DNA from: Anaerovorax odorimutans
GTDB lineage: Bacteria > Bacillota > Clostridia > Peptostreptococcales > JAAYPU01
NCBI GenBank assembly: GCA_016841185.1
Contig: JAENZQ010000029.1
Coordinates: 1-47,724, forward strand
DNA length: 47,724 nucleotides
Reading direction: 5' to 3'
Part shown: piece after piece, positions 32,018-41,283 of the stretch
How the letters are laid out: the number at the start of each line of letters is the position of its first letter
Position numbering within the stretch: position 1 is the stretch's first letter
Made by a program: the position numbers and the translations under genes
The notes under the pieces: generated by a model
Databases searched by the model: none
What the model was told of the DNA's origin: nothing
The model's input: the letters and a program-made list of their open reading frames with translations, nothing else

Positions 32018-33103
32018 TTAGTATATTTCAGAATTATCTACAACATTACCGACAATGGTAACATTCCAAGATTCAGGATCATTTTTCAAATCTAAATAGG
32101 TATCTTCGATTTCGCTATTTAAAAGTTTTAATTTAGGCCTCAAACAGGCATCTTCATAGTTGCCGACCACAATACCGATTTTTCCGTTACTTAGCCTAAC
32201 ACAGCTTCCCAACGGGTATGGGGCTACTTTCTGAACAAAAATCTTAACAAGTTCGGGGTCAAAAAAGAGGCCTGAAGCACCCATAACGTATTCAATTGCA
32301 TCTGATGGTAAAACAGCTTTTCTGTATGGCCGGTCCGATATTAAAGCATCATATACATCCGCTATGGCTATTATCCTGCTGAAAAGTTGTATATTTCCTT
32401 TTTCTTTTCCTCTCGGATAGCCTGTACCATTATACCTTTCGTGATGAAACAAAACAGCAATATACGATTTGATCGGAATTTCCCATTTCTCTCTTAAATA
32501 ATCATATCCCTTTTCGGAATGACTTTGAACAATTGTCATTTCTTCATCTGTTAAAGAGCCTTCCTTATTAAGAATCTCTTTAGGAACAAAAACCTTTCCG
32601 ATATCATGAAGCATCGCCCCAAGTCCCAATTTGCACAAATCTTCTCTGTTCAATTTTAAAGCTAATCCGACAACCATAGATAGAACTGCTACATTCACAC
32701 AATGATAGTAAGTATAATCATCAAAATATTTCAGGTCTACCATATTGATAATCAAATGCTTATTATTTATAATCTCATCAATGATATTTTCAATATATTG
32801 CTTTGCATCCAATAAATTTATTTCAGCCTTTTTTTCTTCTTTGTTTTCCAGACAGTTAAAAATATGCTTTACTGCACCTATTGCTCTCTGTCTTAGCGTA
32901 TCATCAATAACATTCTGGATACATATATCTTCAGATATCTTATCTACAATATATATACCCTGAAATCCCAAACTTTGAATCCTATTGATATTTTTTCCGG
33001 TAATTCTCTGTCCTTCTTTTAACAAAAGAATGCCATCTAAGCCATATAGGTCTTTACCAATGATCATTCCTTCCTGTAAGCATACAGAAGGTACAAATCG
33101 CAT
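32018..33103 (-). CDS. HD-GYP domain protein (c-di-GMP phosphodiesterase type)
   Basis: A 361-residue cytosolic protein. A short N-terminal domain (residues 1-100, RFVPSVCLQEGMIIGKDLYG) precedes the HD-GYP domain, with YHCVNVAVLSMVVGLAL, the metal motif MLHDIGKVFVPKEIL, HSEKGYDYLRE, and HHERYNGTGYPRGKE containing the GYP signature. A C-terminal extension of about 60 residues follows DPELVKIF. Family members cleave cyclic di-GMP. The ATG has AAGGGTGAT upstream. There is no sensor or receiver domain, so input is unknown. Confidence 0.92.
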   Translation of the reverse strand: MRFVPSVCLQEGMIIGKDLYGLDGILLLKEGQRITGKNINRIQSLGFQGIYIVDKISEDICIQNVIDDTLRQRAIGAVKHIFNCLENKEEKKAEINLLDAKQYIENIIDEIINNKHLIINMVDLKYFDDYTYYHCVNVAVLSMVVGLALKLNREDLCKLGLGAMLHDIGKVFVPKEILNKEGSLTDEEMTIVQSHSEKGYDYLREKWEIPIKSYIAVLFHHERYNGTGYPRGKEKGNIQLFSRIIAIADVYDALISDRPYRKAVLPSDAIEYVMGASGLFFDPELVKIFVQKVAPYPLGSCVRLSNGKIGIVVGNYEDACLRPKLKLLNSEIEDTYLDLKNDPESWNVTIVGNVVDNSEIY

Positions 33104-33231
33104 AATATCACCCTTTTTTTCGGTAGAAATCTCGTTTCTTGTCTCTTAATATGATATTATACATTTTTTTAAGGGAATTTGTCTAAGGTTTTTTAAAATT
33201 AATCTAATATAATTTAAAAAAATAACCAATA

Positions 33232-36200
33232 TCATCCATTTACATATTCATCCATAGTCTTATACCGAATAATTTTTTTATTTCTTTTTAATTGAACCGC
33301 TATAGCAAAAGCTTCAGCTGTTTCAAGAGATGTCAGTACAGGCAGACGGTTTTCCGAAGCTTTACGCCTGATCTGAAAAGCATCTTTACCGGTATTTCCT
33401 CCTCTTGTAGGCGTGTTTATCACCATGACAACCTGAGAATGATAAATAAAAGATATTATATCGGAAGCTTTTTTTTCTGTATTCGGTATTCCCTTCTGCT
33501 TCAAAAATACACCTGTACCTTTTGAGCTAAATATTTTGAATCCCATTTTGACATATTTTTTGAGAATATTTACGGCAAAATCGTTTTTGTCAAAATCTTT
33601 CAACGAGACATAGATACCTCCTTCTGTGGGAATCTTCATGCCTGTAGCCAGAAATCCTTTGTAAATGGCGTTATCCAGAATCGTGTCCACACCTAATACT
33701 TCACCGGTAGATTTCATTTCAGGCCCCAGTGAAATATCCACATCTGTTAATTTTTCGCCTGAAAATACAGGTACTTTTACAGCATACAGATTTTTTCTTT
33801 CTAAAAGACCTGTGCCATAACCCATTTCTTTTATAGTCTTGCCTAACATCGCCTCAACTGCCAACTTGACCATAGGAACTCCGGTTACTTTGCTTAAAAT
33901 CGGTACTGTCCTCGAAGCTCTGGGATTCACCTCAATCACATATATTTTTTCACCGTCAAAGGCATACTGAATATTGATAAGTCCAACGATCTTAAGCTCA
34001 CTGACAATTTTTCTGGTATAAGCCACAAGTTTATTTACCGTATCCGAATCCAGTGTGAAATGCGGATACACCGAAATGCTGTCACCGGAATGTACGCCAG
34101 TTTTTTCAATATGCTCCATAATCCCCGGTATCAATACATCCTCTCCGTCCGCAACAGCATCCACTTCAACCTCAGCTCCCTGTATATATTTGTCGATAAT
34201 AACAGGGTACTCATCGGAAAGTTCAACGGCTTCCTGCAGATAAGTGTCCAGTGTTTCCTTATCATAGATGATTTGCATTGCTCTGCCGCCAATCACATAT
34301 GAAGGCCTTACAACAACCGGGAATCCTAATTTATCCAAAATTTTATAAGCTTCCGTTAAATTGGTGACCGCATATCCTTCAGGAACCGGAATATTTAACC
34401 CCTTGAGAAATCTACCGAATTTCTCCCGGTCTTCGGCAAAATCAATATATTTAAAAGGTGTCCCTAAAATTTTTATACTTCTTTCATAAAGCTTTTTAGC
34501 AAGGTTAAGTGATGTCTGCCCACCAAGCTGCAGTATAACACCTTCAGGTTTTTCTCTCTTTAACACGTTCATAATATCATCTATATGAAGTGCTTCAAAA
34601 TATAATTTGTCTGAGGTATCAAAATCTGTACTGACAGTTTCAGGGTTGTTATTGATGATAATAGCTTCATAACCCGCTTCTCTTATTGCCCATACACCAT
34701 GAACACAACAATAATCAAACTCAATTCCCTGTCCGATACGGATCGGCCCGGAGCCTACCACAAGAATTTTTCTTTTCTCAGATACTTTACATTCGTCTTC
34801 ATCATCGAAACATGAATAATAATAAGGTGTAGCCGCTTCAAATTCGCCTCCGCAGGTATCTACCATCTTGTATACCGGAAAAATATCGTGATAGATCCGC
34901 ATATCCTGTAACGCCTCACGAGGGAGTCCTGACAGATCCAATATTTCGCTATCAGTAAAGCCCATAGCCTCAGCTTCATAAAGCAATTCTACATCCACTT
35001 CCTCATGTTTCAGCTTTTTTTCCATTGAAACAATATTTTTAATGCTATTTAAAAACCAAGAATCTATTCCGGTAATATGATTAAGAGTCTCAATATCATA
35101 TCCTCTTCGAATAGCCTCTGCTATAGCAAATATTCTTTCATCATCTGCGTATTTTATTTTATCCATCAATTCCTCATCATCCATGTCTGTGATATGTTGA
35201 ATGCGAAGACCGTTATATTTGATTTCAAGAGAAGTCAGTGCTTTTAATAATGCGCTCTCAAATGTCCTGCTAATGGCCATGACCTCTCCGGTTGCTTTCA
35301 TTTGAGTCCCGAGTTTTCTTGAAGCAGTTCTAAACTTATCAAATGGCCATTTGGGAAATTTTACGACACAATAATCCAAAGTCGGCTCAAAGCAAGCACT
35401 GGAGTTTTCTGTTACATAATTCTTTAATTCGTCCAGAGTATATCCCAATGCAATCTTAGCAGCTATTTTTGCAATAGGATACCCTGCTGCTTTGGATGCT
35501 AAAGCAGAAGATCGGCTGACACGTGGATTTACCTCAATTACGATATAATTGCTGCTTTCAGGGTCCAAGGCAAATTGTATATTACACCCGCCTTCTATCT
35601 TTAAACTTCTAATAATCTTAAGAGAAGCATCCCTCAACATCTGATACTCCGAATCCCGTAAAGTTTGAGAAGGTGCTACGACAATACTATCTCCCGTATG
35701 GATTCCTGCAGGATCAAAGTTCTCCATATTACAGACAATAATACAATTGTCCTTTGAGTCCCTCATGACTTCATATTCAATTTCCTTCCAGCCGGCAACC
35801 GATTGTTCCAGTAATATTTGTCCTATAGCACTATTCTCTATCCCTTTTTTGCATATATCCTTTAATTCCTCTTCATTATTCGCGATACCCCCGCCTGTTC
35901 CTCCTAATGTATAAGCAGGCCGAACAATAACGGGATAGCCTATTTCTTCGGTAAAAGCTCTGCATTGCTCATAATTTGTAGCAATAATACTGGCAGGAAC
36001 CGGCTCGCCTATATCAAGCATCAGTTTTTTGAACTCTTCCCGGTCCTCTGCCTTTTTTATACTTTCTTTATTAATTCCTATAAGCTTTGAATCATACTGG
36101 GATAGTATTCCTTTCTCATCTAACTTAATGGAAAGATTCAGACCGGTTTGACCTCCAAAACCTGCCAGAACACCGTCAGGCCTTTCTTTCTTTATTATTT

Positions 36201-36426
36201 CCTCTAACACCTCTTCAGTCAGAGGTTCTATATAGACCCTGTCTGCAATATCTTTGTCTGTCATAATGGTAGCAGGATTACTATTGACCAGGATTGTTTT
36301 TATCCCTTCTTCCATTATGGCTTTGCAGGCTTGGGTCCCTGAATAGTCAAACTCTGCCGCCTGCCCTATAATAATAGGTCCTGAACCTATAATTAACACT
36401 TTCTCCAACGAATAATCCTTTGGCAT
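33232..36426 (-). CDS. carB: Carbamoyl-phosphate synthase large subunit (arginine-linked copy)
   Basis: A 1064-residue second CarB with the same two ATP-grasp halves: [21 protein letters not shown] at the start, then [21 protein letters not shown] near residue 555, INPRVSRSS-type [17 protein letters not shown] and VNPRASRTVPILSK. The C-terminal MGS-like domain with NTPTRGGNTGKDAFQIRRKA is retained. The ATG at 36426 has GAGGTG 6 nt upstream; an in-frame GTG three codons earlier overlaps that site. With carA and argB upstream on the same strand it most likely serves arginine. It differs widely from the pyr-operon copy, so the duplication is old. Confidence 0.95.
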   Translation of the reverse strand: MPKDYSLEKVLIIGSGPIIIGQAAEFDYSGTQACKAIMEEGIKTILVNSNPATIMTDKDIADRVYIEPLTEEVLEEIIKKERPDGVLAGFGGQTGLNLSIKLDEKGILSQYDSKLIGINKESIKKAEDREEFKKLMLDIGEPVPASIIATNYEQCRAFTEEIGYPVIVRPAYTLGGTGGGIANNEEELKDICKKGIENSAIGQILLEQSVAGWKEIEYEVMRDSKDNCIIVCNMENFDPAGIHTGDSIVVAPSQTLRDSEYQMLRDASLKIIRSLKIEGGCNIQFALDPESSNYIVIEVNPRVSRSSALASKAAGYPIAKIAAKIALGYTLDELKNYVTENSSACFEPTLDYCVVKFPKWPFDKFRTASRKLGTQMKATGEVMAISRTFESALLKALTSLEIKYNGLRIQHITDMDDEELMDKIKYADDERIFAIAEAIRRGYDIETLNHITGIDSWFLNSIKNIVSMEKKLKHEEVDVELLYEAEAMGFTDSEILDLSGLPREALQDMRIYHDIFPVYKMVDTCGGEFEAATPYYYSCFDDEDECKVSEKRKILVVGSGPIRIGQGIEFDYCCVHGVWAIREAGYEAIIINNNPETVSTDFDTSDKLYFEALHIDDIMNVLKREKPEGVILQLGGQTSLNLAKKLYERSIKILGTPFKYIDFAEDREKFGRFLKGLNIPVPEGYAVTNLTEAYKILDKLGFPVVVRPSYVIGGRAMQIIYDKETLDTYLQEAVELSDEYPVIIDKYIQGAEVEVDAVADGEDVLIPGIMEHIEKTGVHSGDSISVYPHFTLDSDTVNKLVAYTRKIVSELKIVGLINIQYAFDGEKIYVIEVNPRASRTVPILSKVTGVPMVKLAVEAMLGKTIKEMGYGTGLLERKNLYAVKVPVFSGEKLTDVDISLGPEMKSTGEVLGVDTILDNAIYKGFLATGMKIPTEGGIYVSLKDFDKNDFAVNILKKYVKMGFKIFSSKGTGVFLKQKGIPNTEKKASDIISFIYHSQVVMVINTPTRGGNTGKDAFQIRRKASENRLPVLTSLETAEAFAIAVQLKRNKKIIRYKTMDEYVNG

Positions 36427-36445
36427 TTTTTTCACCTCATGTCGA

Positions 36446-36478
36446 ATTTAATCTAAGATCTAAGATGTAAGATCTTAG
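36446..36478 (-). repeat. Heptamer array (AAGATCT) between carA and carB
   Basis: Minus strand CTAAGATCTTACATCTTAGA then TCTTAGAT: imperfect AAGATCT units. It sits at the same place as composite copy C in the other carAB pair. Confidence 0.5.
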
Positions 36479-36504
36479 GCTGTCAGAATCTTTCCTGACT
36501 TTAC

Positions 36505-37581
36505 CTAATATTTTTTATTTTTTTCAATCAGTTTTATAAAATCATCAAACAAGTATCCCGTATCATGGGGCCCCGGTGAAGCTTCAGGGTGGAACTGGAC
36601 AGAAAAAAAGGGCAGATTATTGTGTTTCATCCCTTCCACAGTTCCATCGTTTAAATTAATATGAGTTACATCCATCCCTTTCAAAATAATACTTTCTGAT
36701 TTTACCGCATACCCATGATTCTGAGATGTAATATATGCTTTCCCCGAGTTTCTGTCAAATACACCATGATTACCGCCTCTATGTCCGTATTTCAGTTTAT
36801 ACGTATCTCCGCCAACTGCTAAAGCTAAAATCTGATGTCCTAAACAAATGCCTAAAGTAGGTACCTCCCGGATCAATTTCTGAATTTCCCCAATAGCCTC
36901 AACACATTCCTTAGGGTCTCCGGGACCGTTTGAAAGCAACATCCCATGCGGATGAATGCTTTTTATATCCTGAGCTTTCGAATCGTAGGGAAAAATATAT
37001 AATTCACAATTCCTTTTTTTCAAGCTCTCAATAATGTTATTTTTTATTCCAAAATCCCATACGGCTACTCTGTAAGAAGTACCTTCAATATGCCGGATTT
37101 CCTGTGTACCGATGCATTTCATCAAGTTCCGTTCCAGATTGGTTTCTTCACAAATTCTCTTTATGGTATCCAGATTGGTTTCTTCATTGGAAATAACACA
37201 CTTCATCGTACCTTCTTTACGTACTTTACGGGTAATGCTTCTGGTATCTACATCATAAATCCCGGAAATCTGCATTTCATTTAGCCATTGATCCAGATTC
37301 TTGGTACTTTTGTAATTTGAAGGTGTATGAGAGATACTTTTCACAATCAGACCTTTTGCATGAATCCTTCGAGACTCCATCTCCTCATCATTAATACCAT
37401 AATTTCCAATCAGGGGGTATGTCATATTGATGATCTGCCCTGCATAGGAGGGGTCTGTTAGAATTTCCTGATAACCTGTCATTGAAGTATTGAAAACAAT
37501 TTCACCTGTTGCAGTACCTTTAAATCCGAAACCTTTACCCCAGAATACGGTTCCATCTTCCAAATAGATAAGTCCTTCCAT
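36505..37581 (-). CDS. carA: Carbamoyl-phosphate synthase small subunit (arginine-linked copy)
   Basis: A 358-residue glutaminase subunit. It begins MEGLIYLEDGTVFWGKGFGF with the CarA domain TGEIVFNTSMTGYQEILTDPSY, then the amidotransferase domain with LGICLGHQILALAVGG and VQFHPEASPGPHDTGY. The start 37581 has GGAAAGGATG 6 nt upstream. A longer frame from 37647 is rejected because its first 22 codons are read from the GAGATTGC dispersed repeat. It is co-oriented with argB, 148 nt downstream of it. Confidence 0.95.
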   Translation of the reverse strand: MEGLIYLEDGTVFWGKGFGFKGTATGEIVFNTSMTGYQEILTDPSYAGQIINMTYPLIGNYGINDEEMESRRIHAKGLIVKSISHTPSNYKSTKNLDQWLNEMQISGIYDVDTRSITRKVRKEGTMKCVISNEETNLDTIKRICEETNLERNLMKCIGTQEIRHIEGTSYRVAVWDFGIKNNIIESLKKRNCELYIFPYDSKAQDIKSIHPHGMLLSNGPGDPKECVEAIGEIQKLIREVPTLGICLGHQILALAVGGDTYKLKYGHRGGNHGVFDRNSGKAYITSQNHGYAVKSESIILKGMDVTHINLNDGTVEGMKHNNLPFFSVQFHPEASPGPHDTGYLFDDFIKLIEKNKKY

Positions 37582-37632
37582 ATTTGACATCCTTTCCTTA
37601 CAGTATTGTGCTTCCCGGCACAAGCTTGAAGT

Positions 37633-37670
37633 CCGAGATTGCCACACATCCTCCTGATGTTCGCAATGAC
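37633..37670 (+). repeat. Dispersed palindromic repeat (GAGATTGC...GCAATGAC family), long form
   Basis: CCGAGATTGCCACACATCC then TCCTGATGTTCGCAATGAC. Ends match the copy at 2372-2400. The CATC/GATG centre is self-complementary. Confidence 0.7.
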
Positions 37671-37729
37671 AATTTTTGTATTTTTGTTATACAAAATTGT
37701 AAATTCTCAACTCTTAATCTTAAATAATT

Positions 37730-38593
37730 CTATATGCCTCTTATCATCGTACCGCTGCCATCATCCGTAAATACTTCCAATAACAGACTGTGAGGTTTTC
37801 TGCCATCAATTACATGAACATCCTTTGTCCCGTTTTGAATGGCCTTTATGCAACATTGCATTTTAGGTATCATTCCGCCGCTTATAACGCCTTCATAGAG
37901 ATATTTTTGTATCTCTACAGATGTCGCCTGGGATATGAATGTTTCAGGATTATTAATATCCATATAAAGGCCTTCCACATCTGAAAGAAGTATCAGCTTT
38001 TCGGCATTTAAAGATGAACTGATGGCAGCTGCGGCATAATCCGCATTTACATTATAAATATTTCCTGCATAATCGGATCCAACAGGTGAAATAACTGGAA
38101 CATGTCTTTTTTCCAATAAATCGACAATCAAATCCTTGTTGATTTCTTCCACCTCCCCGACACATCCGATATCTATTTCCTCATCTTCCCTGGAAGCAAA
38201 AATCTTTTTTGCGCGGATCAAGTTGCTGTCTCTTCCGCTAATACCTAAAGCACTTATTCCATGATTACATAATTCTCCTGCAATCTCCTTGTTGACTTTT
38301 CCCGATAAGACCATCTCAACGATCTCCATTGTTTCCTTATCTGTAACTCTAAGCCCGCTTATAAACTCCGAAGAAATGTTTAACTTTTTTAGCATATTGG
38401 AAATACTGGGACCTCCGCCATGAATGATAATGACATTTATCCCTACAAGTTTTAGAAGAACAATATCCTCAAAAAATGCTTTTTTGGCTTCCGTATGATC
38501 CATAATACTGCCGCCATATTTAATAATAAAAGTTTTTCCGTAAAATTTTTTGATATACGGTAGAGCTTCTATTAATATTTCTACTTTCTCCAT
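37730..38593 (-). CDS. argB: N-acetylglutamate kinase
   Basis: A 287-residue amino-acid kinase phosphorylates N-acetylglutamate in arginine synthesis. It has KTFIIKYGGSIMDH, VIIIHGGGPSISNML, the substrate loop SGLRVTDKETMEIVEMVLSG, and LILLSDVEGLYMDIN. The ATG follows GAGGAG by 8 nt. It heads a unit with carA and carB and is divergent from argC (131 nt apart). An arginine-repressor site in that gap is likely but I could not identify one with confidence. Confidence 0.95.
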   Translation of the reverse strand: MEKVEILIEALPYIKKFYGKTFIIKYGGSIMDHTEAKKAFFEDIVLLKLVGINVIIIHGGGPSISNMLKKLNISSEFISGLRVTDKETMEIVEMVLSGKVNKEIAGELCNHGISALGISGRDSNLIRAKKIFASREDEEIDIGCVGEVEEINKDLIVDLLEKRHVPVISPVGSDYAGNIYNVNADYAAAAISSSLNAEKLILLSDVEGLYMDINNPETFISQATSVEIQKYLYEGVISGGMIPKMQCCIKAIQNGTKDVHVIDGRKPHSLLLEVFTDDGSGTMIRGI

Positions 38594-38660
38594 TATATAA
38601 TCTCCTCATGTCATATTTTAATAATTATACATTTTTTTTTATATTTATGCAATCCATATG

Positions 38661-38689
38661 TTGATTTTTTTTAGTATTTTTATTATAGT
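38661..38689 (+). promoter_or_regulatory. Candidate argC promoter
   Basis: TTGATT (38661-38666), 17 nt, TATAGT (38684-38689), about 35 nt before the argC ATG. Confidence 0.6.
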
Positions 38690-38724
38690 ATTTGTAAAGT
38701 CTCAATGAACAGGAGAAATAAATT

Positions 38725-39744
38725 ATGATTAAAACAGGCATTATCGGTTCCACCGGCTATGCAGGGAAGGAACTCGTAAAAATACTGGCAGATCATCCTG
38801 AAGCGGATATTGTTTTTTTGAGCTCAAATAGTTTTGACAACAGAAAATTCAGCGATGTTTATCCTGAATTTAAAGGTATTATGGATGATATTCTAATCCA
38901 TACAGAAAAAGCTTCTGAAAAATTTTCAGATATCGATATCTTGTTTACCGCGCTTCCTCACGGCCTGTCTTTTAATTTTGTCAGACAGGCTTATGAATAC
39001 GGAATAAAAGTCATCGATTTAGGAGCTGATTTTCGTTTAAAGGATACCGATATATTTGAGCATTGGTATAAAACAAAACATATTTGTAAGGACTTACTGG
39101 ATAAAGCGGTATACGGCTTACCTGAATTGTGGAAGGATAAGATCAAAAACTCACAAATTATTGCAAACCCAGGATGTTATACAACTGCCGGTATCTTAGC
39201 CCTTGCTCCGGCACTGAAATACGGTCTCATCGATCCCTATTCCATCGTTATTGATGCGAAATCAGGCATTACAGGCGCCGGCAGGAAGATTGATCTTTCA
39301 CTTATGTTTGCAGAATGTAACGAATCTCTGAAAGCTTACGGAATTGCTTCACACAGGCATACACCCGAAATTGAACAGGAACTGTCTCAGGTATACGGAG
39401 ACCAAGTTTATGTAACATTTACGCCACATCTGATACCTATGCAAAGAGGCATACTATCAACATGTTACGCAAGCTTACCGGCTTTCTGCACTCAAGATGA
39501 AGTTTACAGTCTGTACAGGGAATTCTATAAAGATTCCCCCTTTATAAGGATACGGGAAGAATTCGTAGAAACACGCTTTGTAAAAGACACAAACTTCTGT
39601 GATATCAGCCTCAGAATCGACATCCGGACCAAAAGGCTTATTGTTACTTCATCCATCGATAATCTGGTAAAAGGGGCAGCCGGACAGGCGGTCCAGAATA
39701 TGAATATACTTTTCGGGCTCAATGAAATGGAAGGGCTGAGTTAA
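38725..39744 (+). CDS. argC: N-acetyl-gamma-glutamyl-phosphate reductase
   Basis: A 339-residue NADPH enzyme of arginine synthesis. It has the Rossmann start IKTGIIGSTGYAGKELVKIL, GADFRLKD, the catalytic Cys in IANPGCYTTAGILALAPAL and the His region GIASHRHTPEIEQEL, with FTPHLIPMQRGI. The ATG has GGAG 9 nt upstream. It stands alone on the plus strand, divergent from argB. argJ, argD and argF are not in the window. Confidence 0.95.
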   Translation: MIKTGIIGSTGYAGKELVKILADHPEADIVFLSSNSFDNRKFSDVYPEFKGIMDDILIHTEKASEKFSDIDILFTALPHGLSFNFVRQAYEYGIKVIDLGADFRLKDTDIFEHWYKTKHICKDLLDKAVYGLPELWKDKIKNSQIIANPGCYTTAGILALAPALKYGLIDPYSIVIDAKSGITGAGRKIDLSLMFAECNESLKAYGIASHRHTPEIEQELSQVYGDQVYVTFTPHLIPMQRGILSTCYASLPAFCTQDEVYSLYREFYKDSPFIRIREEFVETRFVKDTNFCDISLRIDIRTKRLIVTSSIDNLVKGAAGQAVQNMNILFGLNEMEGLS

Positions 39745-39806
39745 ATTTATAATTGACAATGGACAATTATGGTACCAATCTACATCGTAATTTCCTTGCA
39801 TAAACT

Positions 39807-39839
39807 TGCTCAACGTTTCATAATATGAAGCGTTGAGCA
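39807..39839. terminator. Hairpin between convergent argC and pyrC
   Basis: TGCTCAACG-T-TTCAT / ATGAA-G-CGTTGAGCA, a 14-bp interrupted stem with loop AAT. No T-run on either strand, so termination is likely but unproven. AATTGACAATGGACAATTAT at 39752-39771 is another fragment of the composite repeat. Confidence 0.6.
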
Positions 39840-39864
39840 GATTAATAAAATGAGGTAATCTCTC

Positions 39865-41148
39865 TCATCTATTATCTATATCATTATATACTACTTCCCC
39901 GCCTACAATGGTCATGACAGCTTTGCCTGTGAGTTCCATGCCGTGAAAAGGGGTATTTTTCCCTTTCGACTTGAATAAATTTTTATCTACCGTCCATTTC
40001 TTATTGGGATCAATGATGGTGATGTCCGCATCTTTTCCCACTTTCAAAGTACCTTTATCCAGCCCTAACAGCTCCGAAGGATTCAAACTCATAAGCTCAG
40101 AGAGCCGTTTCATATCAATATTTCCCGTATGAACCAAATATGTCATGGCTAAACCTAAAGCTGTTTCAAGACCTACAATGCCATTGGCTGCCTTCAGAAT
40201 ATTCTGTCCCTTATCTTCTTCAGTATGGGGAGCATGGTCTGTTGCAATGGCATCAATAATACCTTCTTTTAAACCTTTTATAATTTCATCTACATCTTTT
40301 CTGCTTCTTAAAGGCGGACTCATTTTGGCATTGGGGCCTTGTATGATGACCCACTCATCTGTCAAGGTGAAATGATGCGGAGCAGCCTCGCAGGATACCT
40401 GTACACCTCTTTCTTTCGCATCCCTGAGCAGTCGGACACTATTCCCTGATGAAACATGCTGAATATGTATTCTCGCATTAAGACTTTCCGCCAGCAGAAT
40501 ATCTCTGGCAACAATAACTTCCTCCGAAACGGAGGGCCTTCCGGACAACCCCAATTGTCCGGATACTTTTCCGCGATGGATGCTGTTATCATAAACAAGA
40601 TCCTTATCCTCACAGTGGACACAAGTCAGCAGTCCGTATCTGCCTGCTTTCTCCAATGCTTCATACATAATTTTAGCATCGGCTATGGTCTTTCCATCAT
40701 CGGTAATACCCACAATCCCTGATTTTCTCAGAGATTCAAAGTCATTCAGGACCTTTCCTTCCAGTTTCTTTGTAATGCTCCCCAGCATATAAATATTTAC
40801 ACGTTCTGCATCTGCCTTTTTCCGGATATATTGAACAGTATCCGGACTGTCGATGACCGGGTTCGTATTCGGCATACATACAATACTTGTGAATCCACCG
40901 GCTGCAGCTCCTTCGGATCCGGTATGGAGAGTCTCCTTATATTCAAATCCCGGCTCCCTTAAATGCACGTGCATATCAACCAGTCCCGGAACGACATACA
41001 TGCCTTCCACATCTATTGAAATACAGTCTCTCTCAATGGAAAGCGTACGGATTCCACGTATTTTCCCATTCTCTATAAGAATATCATACTTTCCGTTTAA
41101 GTTCTGGCCGGGATCCACTACCGTCCCGTTTTTTATCAATAATCTCAT
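39865..41148 (-). CDS. pyrC: Dihydroorotase
   Basis: A 427-residue class I dihydroorotase closes carbamoyl-aspartate to dihydroorotate. It has the zinc motif VDMHVHLREPGFEYKET, MPNTNPVIDSPD, CVHCEDKDLV, HIQHVSSGNSVRLL and DAIATDHAPHTEEDK. The ATG follows GAGGTG by 4 nt. It completes the pyrimidine set but is unlinked to the pyr operon, sitting after argC in convergent orientation. A hexamer repeat array starts 24 nt upstream of its start, in the expected leader. Confidence 0.96.
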   Translation of the reverse strand: MRLLIKNGTVVDPGQNLNGKYDILIENGKIRGIRTLSIERDCISIDVEGMYVVPGLVDMHVHLREPGFEYKETLHTGSEGAAAGGFTSIVCMPNTNPVIDSPDTVQYIRKKADAERVNIYMLGSITKKLEGKVLNDFESLRKSGIVGITDDGKTIADAKIMYEALEKAGRYGLLTCVHCEDKDLVYDNSIHRGKVSGQLGLSGRPSVSEEVIVARDILLAESLNARIHIQHVSSGNSVRLLRDAKERGVQVSCEAAPHHFTLTDEWVIIQGPNAKMSPPLRSRKDVDEIIKGLKEGIIDAIATDHAPHTEEDKGQNILKAANGIVGLETALGLAMTYLVHTGNIDMKRLSELMSLNPSELLGLDKGTLKVGKDADITIIDPNKKWTVDKNLFKSKGKNTPFHGMELTGKAVMTIVGGEVVYNDIDNR

Positions 41149-41172
41149 GGCACACCTCTATATCAAGTGATA

Positions 41173-41238
41173 AGTAAGAGTGTAAGCGTAAGTATAAGTG
41201 AAAGTGAAAGTTTAAGTTTAAGTGTGAGTGTAAGCGTA
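41173..41238. repeat. Eleven-unit hexamer array (AGYNNA) upstream of pyrC
   Basis: Eleven hexamers in strict register (AGTAAG, AGTGTA, AGCGTA, AGTATA, AGTGAA twice, AGTTTA twice, AGTGTG, AGTGTA, AGCGTA). It forms the tail of composite copy E and would be part of the pyrC leader. Confidence 0.75.
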
Positions 41239-41262
41239 GAGGTTAGGGGTTAAGTAGTGTAA

Positions 41263-41283
41263 AGATTTTCCAAAGGAAAATCT
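41263..41283. repeat. Palindrome of composite element copy E
   Basis: AGATTTTCC-AAA-GGAAAATCT, a 9-bp perfect inverted repeat. It is joined to the hexamer array through GGTTAGGGGTTAAG. Confidence 0.65.

Noticed and set aside
38594-38724. ArgR/AhrC operator between argB and argC
   Set aside because: The interval is AT-rich and several loose matches exist, but none is convincingly better than chance.
41173-41238. CRISPR-like repeat array
   Set aside because: Units are hexamers without spacers and there is no cas gene; it is a simple tandem repeat.
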